A stretch of 64,000 nt of DNA. It comes from Komarekiella delphini-convector SJRDD-AB1 (lineage in GTDB: Bacteria > Cyanobacteriota > Cyanobacteriia > Cyanobacteriales > Nostocaceae). Below the pieces are notes generated by a model that was not told the origin of the DNA, ran no database searches, and saw nothing but the letters and a program-made list of their open reading frames with translations. The position numbers and the translations under genes are program-made. The first letter of the stretch is position 1. The number at the start of each line of letters is the position of its first letter. The DNA is taken from contig NZ_VJXY01000036.1 of assembly GCF_014831675.1 (NCBI RefSeq), positions 16,935 to 80,934 on the forward strand, read 5' to 3'. This document shows, one piece after another, positions 9,678 to 18,235 of this stretch.

Positions 9678-10182
9678 AGCTGATAAAAATAGATCAATCC
9701 TGAATTAGCTTTCTGATTCACAACTACAACTATGTATTTTTTTGGCGCTCTGTTTGCGATCGCTCATTTGCTGCTGCAATCTATCAACAATCAAATCTTG
9801 GTTGGTTAATCATTCTTTGAGTAGATAGTAATAGTACTGTTGGCTTATGTAGCTGATGATCATTACTAGTACTTAGTTATTTCATCTTGGTTACATAGGT
9901 AATATTTATATTTATATGAATAATGGTTAAGAAAAAATAAAATCATCAAAAACTTAGATAAGTAGTTGTAGTTTTATAAAGTATAATTAAGAAAAAGATA
10001 GACAAGTCTAAGCAGTTAATAATGAGCAGGCAAAAATTGCCTCAAATGCTTTCCTTTAATAGGTTAGGTTTTAATTGTTTTAGATTAAAGACTATTGTTA
10101 TCCTGCACTTGCAAACAGCTTGCTAGTCGGGAGATAAACGAACAAAATTGTAAAATTCCCAGTCAAAGAGGCAAAAAAAGGC
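9678..10182. other. Intergenic region, 505 bp
   Basis: AT-rich spacer between the flippase and the ABC1 kinase genes. I see no convincing ORF, RNA or repeat. It probably contains the promoter of the ABC1 kinase gene, but no clear -35/-10 pair stands out. Confidence 0.5.
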
Positions 10183-11904
10183 GTGGGTCAGTATCAAACT
10201 GCTCAGCTAAAGCAGTATAATCCAGACGCGATCGCTCGTTACTATCGTTACCGTCCCTGGCAAGCTTGGGGGCGACTGCTAAGAATTATCTGGTCTTTTA
10301 CAGGATTTATACTCAGTCTTAAGTGGGACGAATGGCAAGATCAAGTTGAGCAGAACAAGGTAAAACGAGCTATCCAGTTGCGAGAACTGCTCACCCGCCT
10401 CGGCCCTACTTTTATTAAAGTTGGTCAAGCCCTCTCTACTCGGCCTGACCTCATACGCAAAGATTTCTTAGAGGAACTGGTAAAGCTGCAAGATCAGTTG
10501 CCACCTTTTGATAGTGCGATCGCCTACCAGATGATCGAAACTGAACTAGACCGCCCAATTCACGAAAGTTTTAGCGAACTTTCTCCGACGCCAGTAGCGG
10601 CTGCGAGTTTGGGTCAAGTCTACCGAGGTCGTTTGGTGAGTGGCGAAGAAGTCGCTGTAAAAGTACAACGCCCCAACTTACGCCCAGTTCTGACACGCGA
10701 CCTGTATTTAATGCGTTGGGCAGCAGGTTGGCTAGCTCCCTGGTTGCCCCTGAATCTCGGTCACGACCTAACTTTAATTGTGGACGAGTTCGGGACTAAA
10801 TTATTTGAAGAAATCGACTATATCAATGAAGGTCGCAACGCCGAAAAATTTGCTAGTAACTTCCGCAACGACCCGCAAGTCAAAGTTCCAGCTATTTACT
10901 GGCGTTACACCAATACTCACGTTTTAACCCTGGAATGGATTAACGGCTTCAAGCTAACAGATACTCAACGCATCAGAGAAGCAGGTTTAGACCCAGAAGC
11001 AATTATCCAAATTGGTGTTACTTCGGGTTTGCAACAGTTGTTAGAACACGGCTTCTTCCATGCTGATCCCCATCCCGGCAATTTGTTCGCCATACCCGAT
11101 GGTCGGATGGCTTACATTGACTTCGGCATGATGGATCAATTAGAGGAAAACACCAAAGAAACGCTGGTGGATGCCTTAGTGCATCTTGTAAATAAAGACT
11201 ACATGGATTTAGCCGAAGACTTTGTAAAATTGGGTTTTTTAACGCCAGACACGAATATTTGCCCAATTGTGCCAGCATTAGAAGCGGTGCTAGGAAACGC
11301 CATTGGTAAAAATGTCAAGGATTTTAACTTCAAAACTATTACCGATGAATTCTCGGAGTTGATGTACGAATATCCTTTCCGAGTTCCGGCAAAGTTTGCT
11401 TTGATTATTCGTTCGCTGGTAACACAAGAAGGTATCGCTCTGAGCCTCAACCCGAATTTTAAAATTGTCGAGGTAGGTTATCCATACATAGCACGACGGT
11501 TGCTAACAGGGGAATCGCCAGAATTGCGGCGGCGCTTACTCAATGTGTTATTTAAAAATGGTAAATTCCAGTGGCAGCGTTTAGAAAATTTAATTGCGAT
11601 CGCTCGTACTGATGGCAACTTTGATGTCTTACCCACAGCACAGATGGGATTTCAATATCTGCTGTCGGATGAAGGCAAGTTTCTCCGGCGTCAGTTGGTG
11701 CTTGCGATTACTGAAGATGACCGCCTCCACACCGAAGAAGTCCAACGTCTGTGGAATCTGGTTAAAGATGACTTACAGCCAAATCGTTTATTCAATTTAG
11801 CGATCGGGCTTTTAAGTGATTTATCTAGAGAAGGCGCAGCAGCTATTTTACCAAAAGCTACTTTCCTTGTGCCTTTTGCAGGACAGTCAGCAAGTAAAAA
11901 GTAA
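10183..11904 (+). CDS. ABC1 atypical kinase (AarF/UbiB/ADCK family)
   Basis: A 573-residue protein with all ABC1 hallmarks: the KxGQ motif in FIKVGQALSTRPD, the alanine-rich nucleotide loop PVAAASLGQVYRG, the lysine in VAVKVQRP, the catalytic loop HADPHPGNLF and the DFGMM metal motif. UbiB-like ABC1 kinases are linked to quinone and lipid metabolism, and in cyanobacteria and plastids to plastoquinone and tocopherol. Start is GTG at 10183; no upstream ATG is available in frame near it. C-terminal hydrophobic residues suggest membrane association. The precise target is unknown. Confidence 0.92.
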   Translation: MGQYQTAQLKQYNPDAIARYYRYRPWQAWGRLLRIIWSFTGFILSLKWDEWQDQVEQNKVKRAIQLRELLTRLGPTFIKVGQALSTRPDLIRKDFLEELVKLQDQLPPFDSAIAYQMIETELDRPIHESFSELSPTPVAAASLGQVYRGRLVSGEEVAVKVQRPNLRPVLTRDLYLMRWAAGWLAPWLPLNLGHDLTLIVDEFGTKLFEEIDYINEGRNAEKFASNFRNDPQVKVPAIYWRYTNTHVLTLEWINGFKLTDTQRIREAGLDPEAIIQIGVTSGLQQLLEHGFFHADPHPGNLFAIPDGRMAYIDFGMMDQLEENTKETLVDALVHLVNKDYMDLAEDFVKLGFLTPDTNICPIVPALEAVLGNAIGKNVKDFNFKTITDEFSELMYEYPFRVPAKFALIIRSLVTQEGIALSLNPNFKIVEVGYPYIARRLLTGESPELRRRLLNVLFKNGKFQWQRLENLIAIARTDGNFDVLPTAQMGFQYLLSDEGKFLRRQLVLAITEDDRLHTEEVQRLWNLVKDDLQPNRLFNLAIGLLSDLSREGAAAILPKATFLVPFAGQSASKK

Positions 11905-11956
11905 AACATCAGAATTTGCATAGCATATCTTGTTTTAATATCATTCAGGAGTTTTA

Positions 11957-12331
11957 ATGTACTATTTCCCTCTGCAACCCCCCTATTTTCTATTACTTGT
12001 TGGCTTTTTAGCAGCATTAACTTCTGGTTTGGCGTTATCTGGTACTTTAAAAGTAATTGTGCAGAAATGGCCAAGCGAGCGTACCGAAACTACTAAACCA
12101 AGTTCCTCATTAAAACAATTGTTTGTGCCATTTATTGGCATAACTGGCGGTGTTTGCTTATTTCTCTCTTCAGGTTTAGAGATATTTGGCTTTCCCTCAT
12201 TGCTAGCTTTAGGAGTTGGTCTACCTGTTAGTCTGCTTACTTGTTTGTTAGTTTGGTTGCAGTTGGGAAGTATGCTAACCTTTGCCGAACGCCGAGGAAT
12301 GCAATCTTTAGATTTAGATTCTTTCTCTTAG
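11957..12331 (+). CDS. Small conserved membrane protein, unknown function
   Basis: A 124-residue protein with about three membrane segments (residues ~10-32, ~55-72 and ~78-100) separated by a short polar loop containing KWPSERTETTKPSSS. It has a clear ribosome-binding site (AGGAG about 7 bp before ATG) and follows the ABC1 kinase gene by 52 bp on the same strand, so co-transcription is likely. I do not recognise a named family. The pattern resembles small cyanobacterial membrane proteins found beside housekeeping genes. Confidence 0.75.
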   Translation: MYYFPLQPPYFLLLVGFLAALTSGLALSGTLKVIVQKWPSERTETTKPSSSLKQLFVPFIGITGGVCLFLSSGLEIFGFPSLLALGVGLPVSLLTCLLVWLQLGSMLTFAERRGMQSLDLDSFS

Positions 12332-12411
12332 AGATAAGACAAGACGCTTTTAATTAGACTTATTGCAAAAATACGAATAAGCGAAAAAATAACCACAGAG
12401 AGAAGTCGGAG

Positions 12412-12522
12412 CGGCGGCTTCCGCCGATGGTCTGTATCACTGCCGAGAGGCGCAAAGCCTTGCGCCTCTCCCTTGTGTCTAAAGGACACAAGGCAACCGT
12501 TCTGAAAGAACGGTTGGGCAGT
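12412..12522. repeat. Folded repeat: three contiguous hairpins closed by an outer stem
   Basis: After a short hairpin (12412-12417 with 12421-12426), three perfect hairpins abut with no unpaired base between them: 12445-12455/12460-12470 (11 bp, 4-nt loop), 12471-12479/12485-12493 (9 bp) and 12494-12503/12507-12516 (10 bp, 3-nt loop). They are enclosed by ACTGCC (12439-12444) pairing with GGCAGT (12517-12522). The whole can fold as a four-way junction. It lies in the 470 bp gap before the NADH dehydrogenase gene, where I see no other feature. It could be a repeat element or a structured RNA; coding content is absent. Confidence 0.7.
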
Positions 12523-12802
12523 AAGACCCGCATAGCGATCTGAACTTCGGTGTAAACACTGATAAATACCGATGAATTAAGACATCATTAGATGCGCTTG
12601 TGGGGAATAATGAAAATGAGGTTGGAACGATTTTGCATGGTTTCAGCCTCTATTTTTGTAGGAGGTTTACCGATTCAATTAATGATTGCAACAAATCCTT
12701 TGGTAGAGAAGTTACATTGCAACGTCTCGACATGGTCTATCTGTCACATTCTTTTCTTAAATTGGTATAACTTGACCCGCTAGCTAAATCAAGAGGGGAT
12801 GG

Positions 12803-14152
12803 ATGAAGAATAGCCGCGTTGTCATTGTTGGCGCTGGATTCGGTGGGTTGCAAGCTGCCCAATGTTTAGCTGATTCTGGTGCAGATGTATTGTTAATTGA
12901 TCGCAACAACTATCACACCTTCATACCGCTGTTGTATCAAGTTGCAACAGGTCAACTAGAACCTGAGTACATTGCTTACCCTATCCGCACAATTTTACGG
13001 CGATTCTCTTGCCTGTGGAATGCTAAAGAAACGAGACGGCATCGAATACCCAAAGTTCAGTTTTTGATGGCTGAAGTTCAACAAGTTGATTTTTCAGCGC
13101 AGATCATTGAAACAGATGATTGTGTAATCAGCTACGACTTTCTCGTGCTTGCAACTGGAAGCCAAACGCGGTTTTTAGGAGTTCCTGGAGCATCAGAATA
13201 TGCCTTTTCAATGAGAACATTAGAAGAGGCAATAGCATTGCGAAATCATATTTTCTCTTGTTTTGAAAAAGCTATCCAGGAATCTGATCCATCACGACGT
13301 CAACAACTACTTACGTTTGCTATTGTAGGCGGTGGCCCAACAGGTGTTGAGATGGTCGGGGCCTTCGTTGAAATGCTTCGAGGTCACTTACGTCAGGATT
13401 ATCCAACAATAGATTTAGGGCAAGTCAGGCTGATTCTTGTGCAATCAGGCGATCGCTTATTAGCTGATTTCCCACAGAAGTTGGGAATCTACACCTACAA
13501 GCGATTACGTCAGTTGGGAGTAGAAGTTTACTTGCAAACAAGAGTCAACCAAGTAACTCTAGGATCTGTGCATCTTCAAAACAACCAAATAATTCCAACT
13601 GCAACCGTAATTTGGACAGCAGGTTTAGAAGCTAACTCTCCCGCGACATCAGAGGAGGTAGCTTTAGCAAACAAAGGAAAATTAATTGTTCATCCCACTC
13701 TACAATTGTTAGAGCAACTCCATGTCTATGCCATTGGGGATCTTGCATACCTAGAGAAAAATGGTAAACCCTTAGCTGGAATTGCGCCAGAGGCACTACA
13801 ACAGGGCGTTACTGTAGCACAAAATATTAAAAGGCAGCTTCGAGGTAAATTGCCAAAACCCTTTAGCTACTTTAACAACGGAAGATTAGCGATTATTGGT
13901 TGTTATTCAGGTGTTGGAAAAATTGGCGCGTTTGCATTTACAGGTTTCTTTGCTTGGCTGATGTGGCTAGGAGTTCATTTAGTATATGTTCCTGGCTACC
14001 GCAGTCGTTTGCTGGTATTACTTACCTGGCTTCATACTTATTTATTGCGCGATCGCGCCGTTCGCTTGATTCTGTCCACTAAAAACGTTGGTATTCAAAA
14101 CAGCCAAGTGCTTCCAAAACCAAAGTTAGATGTTTTTCAAAAGTCGCGTTGA
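12803..14152 (+). CDS. Type II NAD(P)H dehydrogenase (NDH-2 family)
   Basis: A 449-residue single-subunit flavoprotein. The N-terminal FAD site is VVIVGAGFGGLQAAQ, the second Rossmann fold for NAD(P)H is FAIVGGGPTGVEMVG, and VYAIGDLAYL is the conserved flavin-contact segment near the C-terminal third. The last ~90 residues contain a hydrophobic stretch (FAFTGFFAWLMWLGVHLVY) and amphipathic helices that anchor NDH-2 enzymes to the membrane. It oxidises NAD(P)H and reduces plastoquinone without proton pumping. GGGG upstream of the ATG gives a plausible ribosome-binding site. It stands alone between a repeat and a convergent glycan cluster. Confidence 0.88.
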   Translation: MKNSRVVIVGAGFGGLQAAQCLADSGADVLLIDRNNYHTFIPLLYQVATGQLEPEYIAYPIRTILRRFSCLWNAKETRRHRIPKVQFLMAEVQQVDFSAQIIETDDCVISYDFLVLATGSQTRFLGVPGASEYAFSMRTLEEAIALRNHIFSCFEKAIQESDPSRRQQLLTFAIVGGGPTGVEMVGAFVEMLRGHLRQDYPTIDLGQVRLILVQSGDRLLADFPQKLGIYTYKRLRQLGVEVYLQTRVNQVTLGSVHLQNNQIIPTATVIWTAGLEANSPATSEEVALANKGKLIVHPTLQLLEQLHVYAIGDLAYLEKNGKPLAGIAPEALQQGVTVAQNIKRQLRGKLPKPFSYFNNGRLAIIGCYSGVGKIGAFAFTGFFAWLMWLGVHLVYVPGYRSRLLVLLTWLHTYLLRDRAVRLILSTKNVGIQNSQVLPKPKLDVFQKSR

Positions 14153-14269
14153 TCTAAATTCATATAATCGCTAAAGAAAAAATAGGCAACCTTTGCATAC
14201 TAAGCAACACATCATATAGGCTGGAACACTCCGAGTATTCTATTCAGTAAATTGATTTATATAAGAGGT

Positions 14270-15304
14270 TTATTGAGTAATTCTATCCTTGAAATTGCGA
14301 TAGTTGAGCTTAATGTTATTGACTTTTTGCTGAATAAAACTGCTAGTAGTCTTTTGTAAACGCATTAAGGGACTCTCAACCCTAAAACTTTGAGGTCTTA
14401 GTTCTGGCGAGGTTAAATACCGATAATGCAAAAACACATCTCTGTATGGAACGTTGACATCTTCACCAGCGCAAAGTTGAGTAAAGGTTGATGCACCTAT
14501 ACTCATAAAGTGCAGATATGTCAGTCGCCGTTCTTGGTCATAAAGGATGTTATTTACCACATCAAAATTAGAACTCCAGTGATTACCAGTCGCTTTCTCT
14601 GAGTCATGGTAAGCAAAGTTATAATATGAAATTCCGCTCCTTAATACCATGTAGTTAAATAAAGATTGGTCAGGTGCTACTAAAGCCATTACATCAGCTT
14701 CACCAGCCTCTAATTTGTTGAGAATATCTACTAACATATCTTGAGAAAAAATATGTTTTTTAGATGCAAACCAACCAGCACAGAATATCTGAGACTGCAA
14801 TTTTTCTTGATTGAAAACTTGCTTTAAAAGCTCTGGTGAACCATCAAAAATGTACTTTAAGTCAGACTTATACTGAAAATCATTTACTACCCAATCATAA
14901 TTATCTAACTTTTCATATACATAATCTATTGGCCCCATTAATAAGGTATCTGCGTCAAAATAAATAAATTTATCAAAGGGGCCATCAAATGCACAGAATT
15001 TGCGGTGCATGGGTAACTCATATAAATCAGAGAAACCCCACTCTCGCCAAGTTTTTTGTGCTCTTGGATAATTTTTCCATATCTGAGTTGCAAAGTTATC
15101 CCAATAAGTAATAGCAGCAGAGTTTTCAAATAAAGTCACATTATCTCTAGCTGCAATCTCTTCTCGCACCTTGTCTAACCGTTCATTATATGGAATTATA
15201 CAAATAGGAATTTTTTTACCAGCATTAGCCTCTATGCTGTTGAGTAATGCAACTACTTGGTCATAGACCACATCATTACCTAGGATGTAAATACCATCAG
15301 TCAT
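14270..15304 (-). CDS. GT-A/GT8-like glycosyltransferase paralogue 1 (Npun_R2821/R2823-like)
   Basis: About 344 residues. FCAFDGPFDKFIYFDADTLL holds a DxD metal motif (DAD) as in GT8-type enzymes, and the N-terminus MTDGIYILGNDVVYDQV matches the two neighbouring paralogues. I place the start at 15304 because AGGAG lies about 7 bp upstream and the other paralogues begin at the same point; a longer frame starting at 15340 would overlap the upstream gene. It is the last of three tandem related genes and is most like the third one (16216-17190). I recall the family name Npun_R2821/Npun_R2823 for such proteins; the reaction is unassigned. Sugar transfer to surface glycan is inferred. Confidence 0.82.
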   Translation of the reverse strand: MTDGIYILGNDVVYDQVVALLNSIEANAGKKIPICIIPYNERLDKVREEIAARDNVTLFENSAAITYWDNFATQIWKNYPRAQKTWREWGFSDLYELPMHRKFCAFDGPFDKFIYFDADTLLMGPIDYVYEKLDNYDWVVNDFQYKSDLKYIFDGSPELLKQVFNQEKLQSQIFCAGWFASKKHIFSQDMLVDILNKLEAGEADVMALVAPDQSLFNYMVLRSGISYYNFAYHDSEKATGNHWSSNFDVVNNILYDQERRLTYLHFMSIGASTFTQLCAGEDVNVPYRDVFLHYRYLTSPELRPQSFRVESPLMRLQKTTSSFIQQKVNNIKLNYRNFKDRITQ

Positions 15305-15320
15305 CGGGATACTCCTAATA

Positions 15321-16211
15321 TTAAGTACGGGCAGAAACAAAGGGAAATAAACGGCGAGTCAGCTTTGGAATGAAGGCAAATTTACCTTCATGAAGGTAAC
15401 GATAGTGTTCCCACAATTGCCAATAGGGACTACCAACTTTAATCCGCGTACCAGCCCAGTGGAGATATTTTAGTCGTTGTCCTCGGTCATAGAGAGCGTA
15501 ATCTTGCTGTTGAAAATTTTGCGAACCTGCCCAACTACCAGGCCCGCCCCCAGGAATTTTGACGAGATTACCACGTTTAGCAATCAGCTTCAAAACAAGG
15601 TAATTCAGAATAGGTTGGTCTGTAACTCCTTCAGAAAAATCAAAATATTCGCGATGCATTGCACACTGGCTTAAAGCTTCATCCATCTGTTTCTCGGTAA
15701 TAACTCCCTTTCTCGAAGCCCAAAAGCCGCTGTTGAAAACGTCTTCTAATTGGGCATTTGAAAAAATTTGATGCTCTATTACAAATGGGGAAAAGACATT
15801 TCGTAGCTTGTCATTAGCATAATGATAATCGCAGCAGAAAAAATCGACTTCTGAAAGCTTGTCTAGATTGTCTGCGATTTTTTCAAAAACGACAATATCA
15901 GTATCAATATAAATAAACTCATCTAAAGGCCCAAACCATGCCACAAGTTTACGCATTTTATTAGGTAATGCGAGGAAATCTCTATCAAAAATTTCCCCTA
16001 TGCGTTTAGTTAAATTATCAAGAAGTTCTAGATTTGGGAAAACTTGCACATTATGTAAACTGGCAAGTTGCTCTGCTACCTTGTGATAGTTGTCATTAAA
16101 AGGGATAAGATAAACGGTCACTTCTTGGTCATAGTGGCGAATGCTATTGAGTAAAGCGATCGCATTATCAATAACGCGGTCATTAGCAACTATATAAATT
16201 CCCCGACTCAT
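15321..16211 (-). CDS. GT-A/GT8-like glycosyltransferase paralogue 2 (divergent middle copy)
   Basis: A 296-residue protein with the same N-terminal plan as its neighbours (MSRGIYIVANDRVIDNAIALLNSI cut here: MSRGIYIVANDRVIDNAIAL) and a DxD site in FIYIDTDIVV. It is shorter and has lost the FDGPFD run exactly as in the others, reading WFGPLDEF instead. It sits 4 bp after paralogue 3 and 16 bp before paralogue 1, so the three are almost certainly one operon. Divergence of the middle copy suggests a different donor or acceptor from the outer pair. Confidence 0.8.
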   Translation of the reverse strand: MSRGIYIVANDRVIDNAIALLNSIRHYDQEVTVYLIPFNDNYHKVAEQLASLHNVQVFPNLELLDNLTKRIGEIFDRDFLALPNKMRKLVAWFGPLDEFIYIDTDIVVFEKIADNLDKLSEVDFFCCDYHYANDKLRNVFSPFVIEHQIFSNAQLEDVFNSGFWASRKGVITEKQMDEALSQCAMHREYFDFSEGVTDQPILNYLVLKLIAKRGNLVKIPGGGPGSWAGSQNFQQQDYALYDRGQRLKYLHWAGTRIKVGSPYWQLWEHYRYLHEGKFAFIPKLTRRLFPFVSART

Positions 16212-16215
16212 AAAA

Positions 16216-17190
16216 TTATCCTTGATTAATTAACTTTAATTTTCGCAAAGCTCTTGTAAGTAAATTTGGTGGTGGAGCGTCATAACGTTTAGGAGGATTA
16301 TTAAAGATTGGACGCTTCTCTGGTTCGTGTAGGTAGCGATAGTGAAGAAATAAATCTCGATAGGGAAACTCAATATTTTCTCCAGCACATACTGCTTGAT
16401 TAATGTTAGGAGGAATACCAATATAATGCAGATAAGTTAGTCGAGCACCTTTATCATAAAGAATTTTGTCTTGTTCTTCAAAATGTTTAGAAGTAACAGA
16501 GCAGCCTGTTATTTCATTATTTGGTAAGTGATGAGCAAGATTATAAACTGGTGTGCCAGACCTCATAAACATATAGTTGAGAACTGGCTGATCTCCTGTA
16601 GGATAGAGTATTTCCCTCTCGCCTGCTCTCAAGTAAGATAATAATTCTTCTAGTTTATATTGGTCAAATAAACCTTTTTTAGAAGCGTAAAATCCTGAGC
16701 AAAAAATTTCAGTCTTGAGCCGAGTTTCTTCAAAAACTTGGAGTAATTTATCTGAATTGACGTTATAAACTTTATCTGGATATTTAAACTGAAAATCATA
16801 GACAACACAGTCGTATTCATCTAATTTTCCAAAAATAAAATCTAGTGAATTCATCACTAGAGTATCGGCATCCAGATAAACAAACCTATCAAAGGGGCCA
16901 TCAAATGCACAAAAGCGTCGATGACCGCCATAAATTCTATACTTATTTTTGTTCATGCTAGCAGGACTAGCCTCTAGCATAAATTTATCCCAGCGGTTAA
17001 TTGATTCTTGATTATCGTAAATAACTACATTAGGACGTTTAGCTATTTCATCAGCAATCCGCTGCATTTTGTCATCAAAAGGATAGATACAAACAGGAGT
17101 TTCTTTACCCAATATCACATCAATACTGTTGAGCAAAGCCAGCAGTTGATCAAAAACATAATCATTACCAAGCGTACAAATACCATCCAT
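16216..17190 (-). CDS. GT-A/GT8-like glycosyltransferase paralogue 3 (Npun_R2821/R2823-like)
   Basis: A 324-residue protein starting MDGICTLGNDYVFDQLLALL. FCAFDGPFDRFVYLDADTLV contains the DxD metal motif and is nearly identical in pattern to paralogue 1. Other shared blocks are FYASKKG and YMFMRSGTPVYNLAHH. It follows the GT10-like gene by 3 bp on the same strand. The function is inferred to be glycosyl transfer in cell-surface glycan synthesis; no substrate can be named. Confidence 0.82.
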   Translation of the reverse strand: MDGICTLGNDYVFDQLLALLNSIDVILGKETPVCIYPFDDKMQRIADEIAKRPNVVIYDNQESINRWDKFMLEASPASMNKNKYRIYGGHRRFCAFDGPFDRFVYLDADTLVMNSLDFIFGKLDEYDCVVYDFQFKYPDKVYNVNSDKLLQVFEETRLKTEIFCSGFYASKKGLFDQYKLEELLSYLRAGEREILYPTGDQPVLNYMFMRSGTPVYNLAHHLPNNEITGCSVTSKHFEEQDKILYDKGARLTYLHYIGIPPNINQAVCAGENIEFPYRDLFLHYRYLHEPEKRPIFNNPPKRYDAPPPNLLTRALRKLKLINQG

Positions 17191-17193
17191 AAT

Positions 17194-18153
17194 TTATGAG
17201 TGTTGAGTAACAAAATTTGATAACCAGTTAAGCAGATTTAATTTGTGTAATATAATTTGACGTGCTTCTGCGATCGCATCCTTGGCAGCATACCAAGCAT
17301 CAGGTGTAGCAGTCACTTCTTTTATGTAGGCAATGCCTTTTTCATCTAAACTAGGCAATCTTAAAAAACTACCCGGTGGCAATAATTTATCAGCAGCCGG
17401 CCCACCGTAGTAAATTGGTAGACACCAAGCAAGCAAACTATCCCAAAGTTTCTCACTCACATACCAATTATTATCAGCATAGTTTTCAATTGATAGATTG
17501 TAGTAGTAAGGTGCCATCCCGTACCACTTATTACTAAGTTCTCCTAATGTTTTCGCCCATACAGGTAAGTTACGCCCATACAAATCAAACTTAATTTCAC
17601 TTGATTGTAAAGACTGCAAAAAGTCTAAACGCTGGCGGTGGTTAGCCGTGCGGCTAATTCCAGAAGTAATCCAACTGCATGGAGCAACCTTTTGAGGACA
17701 TGGCATTTCATTTAAATCCTGAAAGGTGTTTGAGTGATACCAAATAGCAGGCATATAGTCGGAAGTGGGAGCAAAATCATCAGGCCCAGAAACGTAACCA
17801 CAATACTTTTGGGCTTGTTGATAATTCTGATTGTTTATTTCTACAATTTCATCTAAAGGTGGTTCTCTAAGCAAATAAATAATTCGCTCTTTATCGACAT
17901 TACGCAACAAAGAATCGATGTTTAATTCTGATGGTTGCTGTGGTTTGCGAAAACTATCTAACCAAGATTTCTGTGGCGATTTTTGAGGAAAATCGAACTG
18001 ATACATTATTAAAAAATCTGGTTTTGGTGCTAGTGCTAACATTTGCATATTGCCCCAAATTCCAAATTGATTGGGGGTTTGTTGCCACAGCCAATCGCCT
18101 CTAGTTTCTAAACCTCGATAGCTGCTAATCATACCTATAGTTTTTATATTCAT
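17194..18153 (-). CDS. GT10-like (fucosyltransferase-family) glycosyltransferase
   Basis: A 319-residue protein. The C-terminal part contains NWYVSEKLWDSLLAWCLPIY followed by YGGPAADKLLPPGSFL, which matches the conserved donor-binding block of GT10 alpha-1,3/4-fucosyltransferase-like proteins (Y-V-x-E-K-L-x-D-x-L...P-x-Y-x-G). GDP-sugar use is inferred from family. It lies directly upstream (3 bp) of the three GT-A paralogues in the minus-strand cluster. A fucose-like residue in the glycan made here is possible but unproven. Confidence 0.82.
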   Translation of the reverse strand: MNIKTIGMISSYRGLETRGDWLWQQTPNQFGIWGNMQMLALAPKPDFLIMYQFDFPQKSPQKSWLDSFRKPQQPSELNIDSLLRNVDKERIIYLLREPPLDEIVEINNQNYQQAQKYCGYVSGPDDFAPTSDYMPAIWYHSNTFQDLNEMPCPQKVAPCSWITSGISRTANHRQRLDFLQSLQSSEIKFDLYGRNLPVWAKTLGELSNKWYGMAPYYYNLSIENYADNNWYVSEKLWDSLLAWCLPIYYGGPAADKLLPPGSFLRLPSLDEKGIAYIKEVTATPDAWYAAKDAIAEARQIILHKLNLLNWLSNFVTQHS

Positions 18154-18235
18154 TTTATTTATTAGTTATTTGTCATTTGTTAAGAGTCAAAAGTTATTTC
18201 CATTCCTCCGCTCTCTCTATCTTTGCCATTTTCCA

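Noticed and set aside
12592-12783. 63-residue frame upstream of the NDH-2 gene
   Set aside because: No ribosome-binding site, no recognisable family and odd composition; it lies in the gap after the folded repeat and is probably chance.
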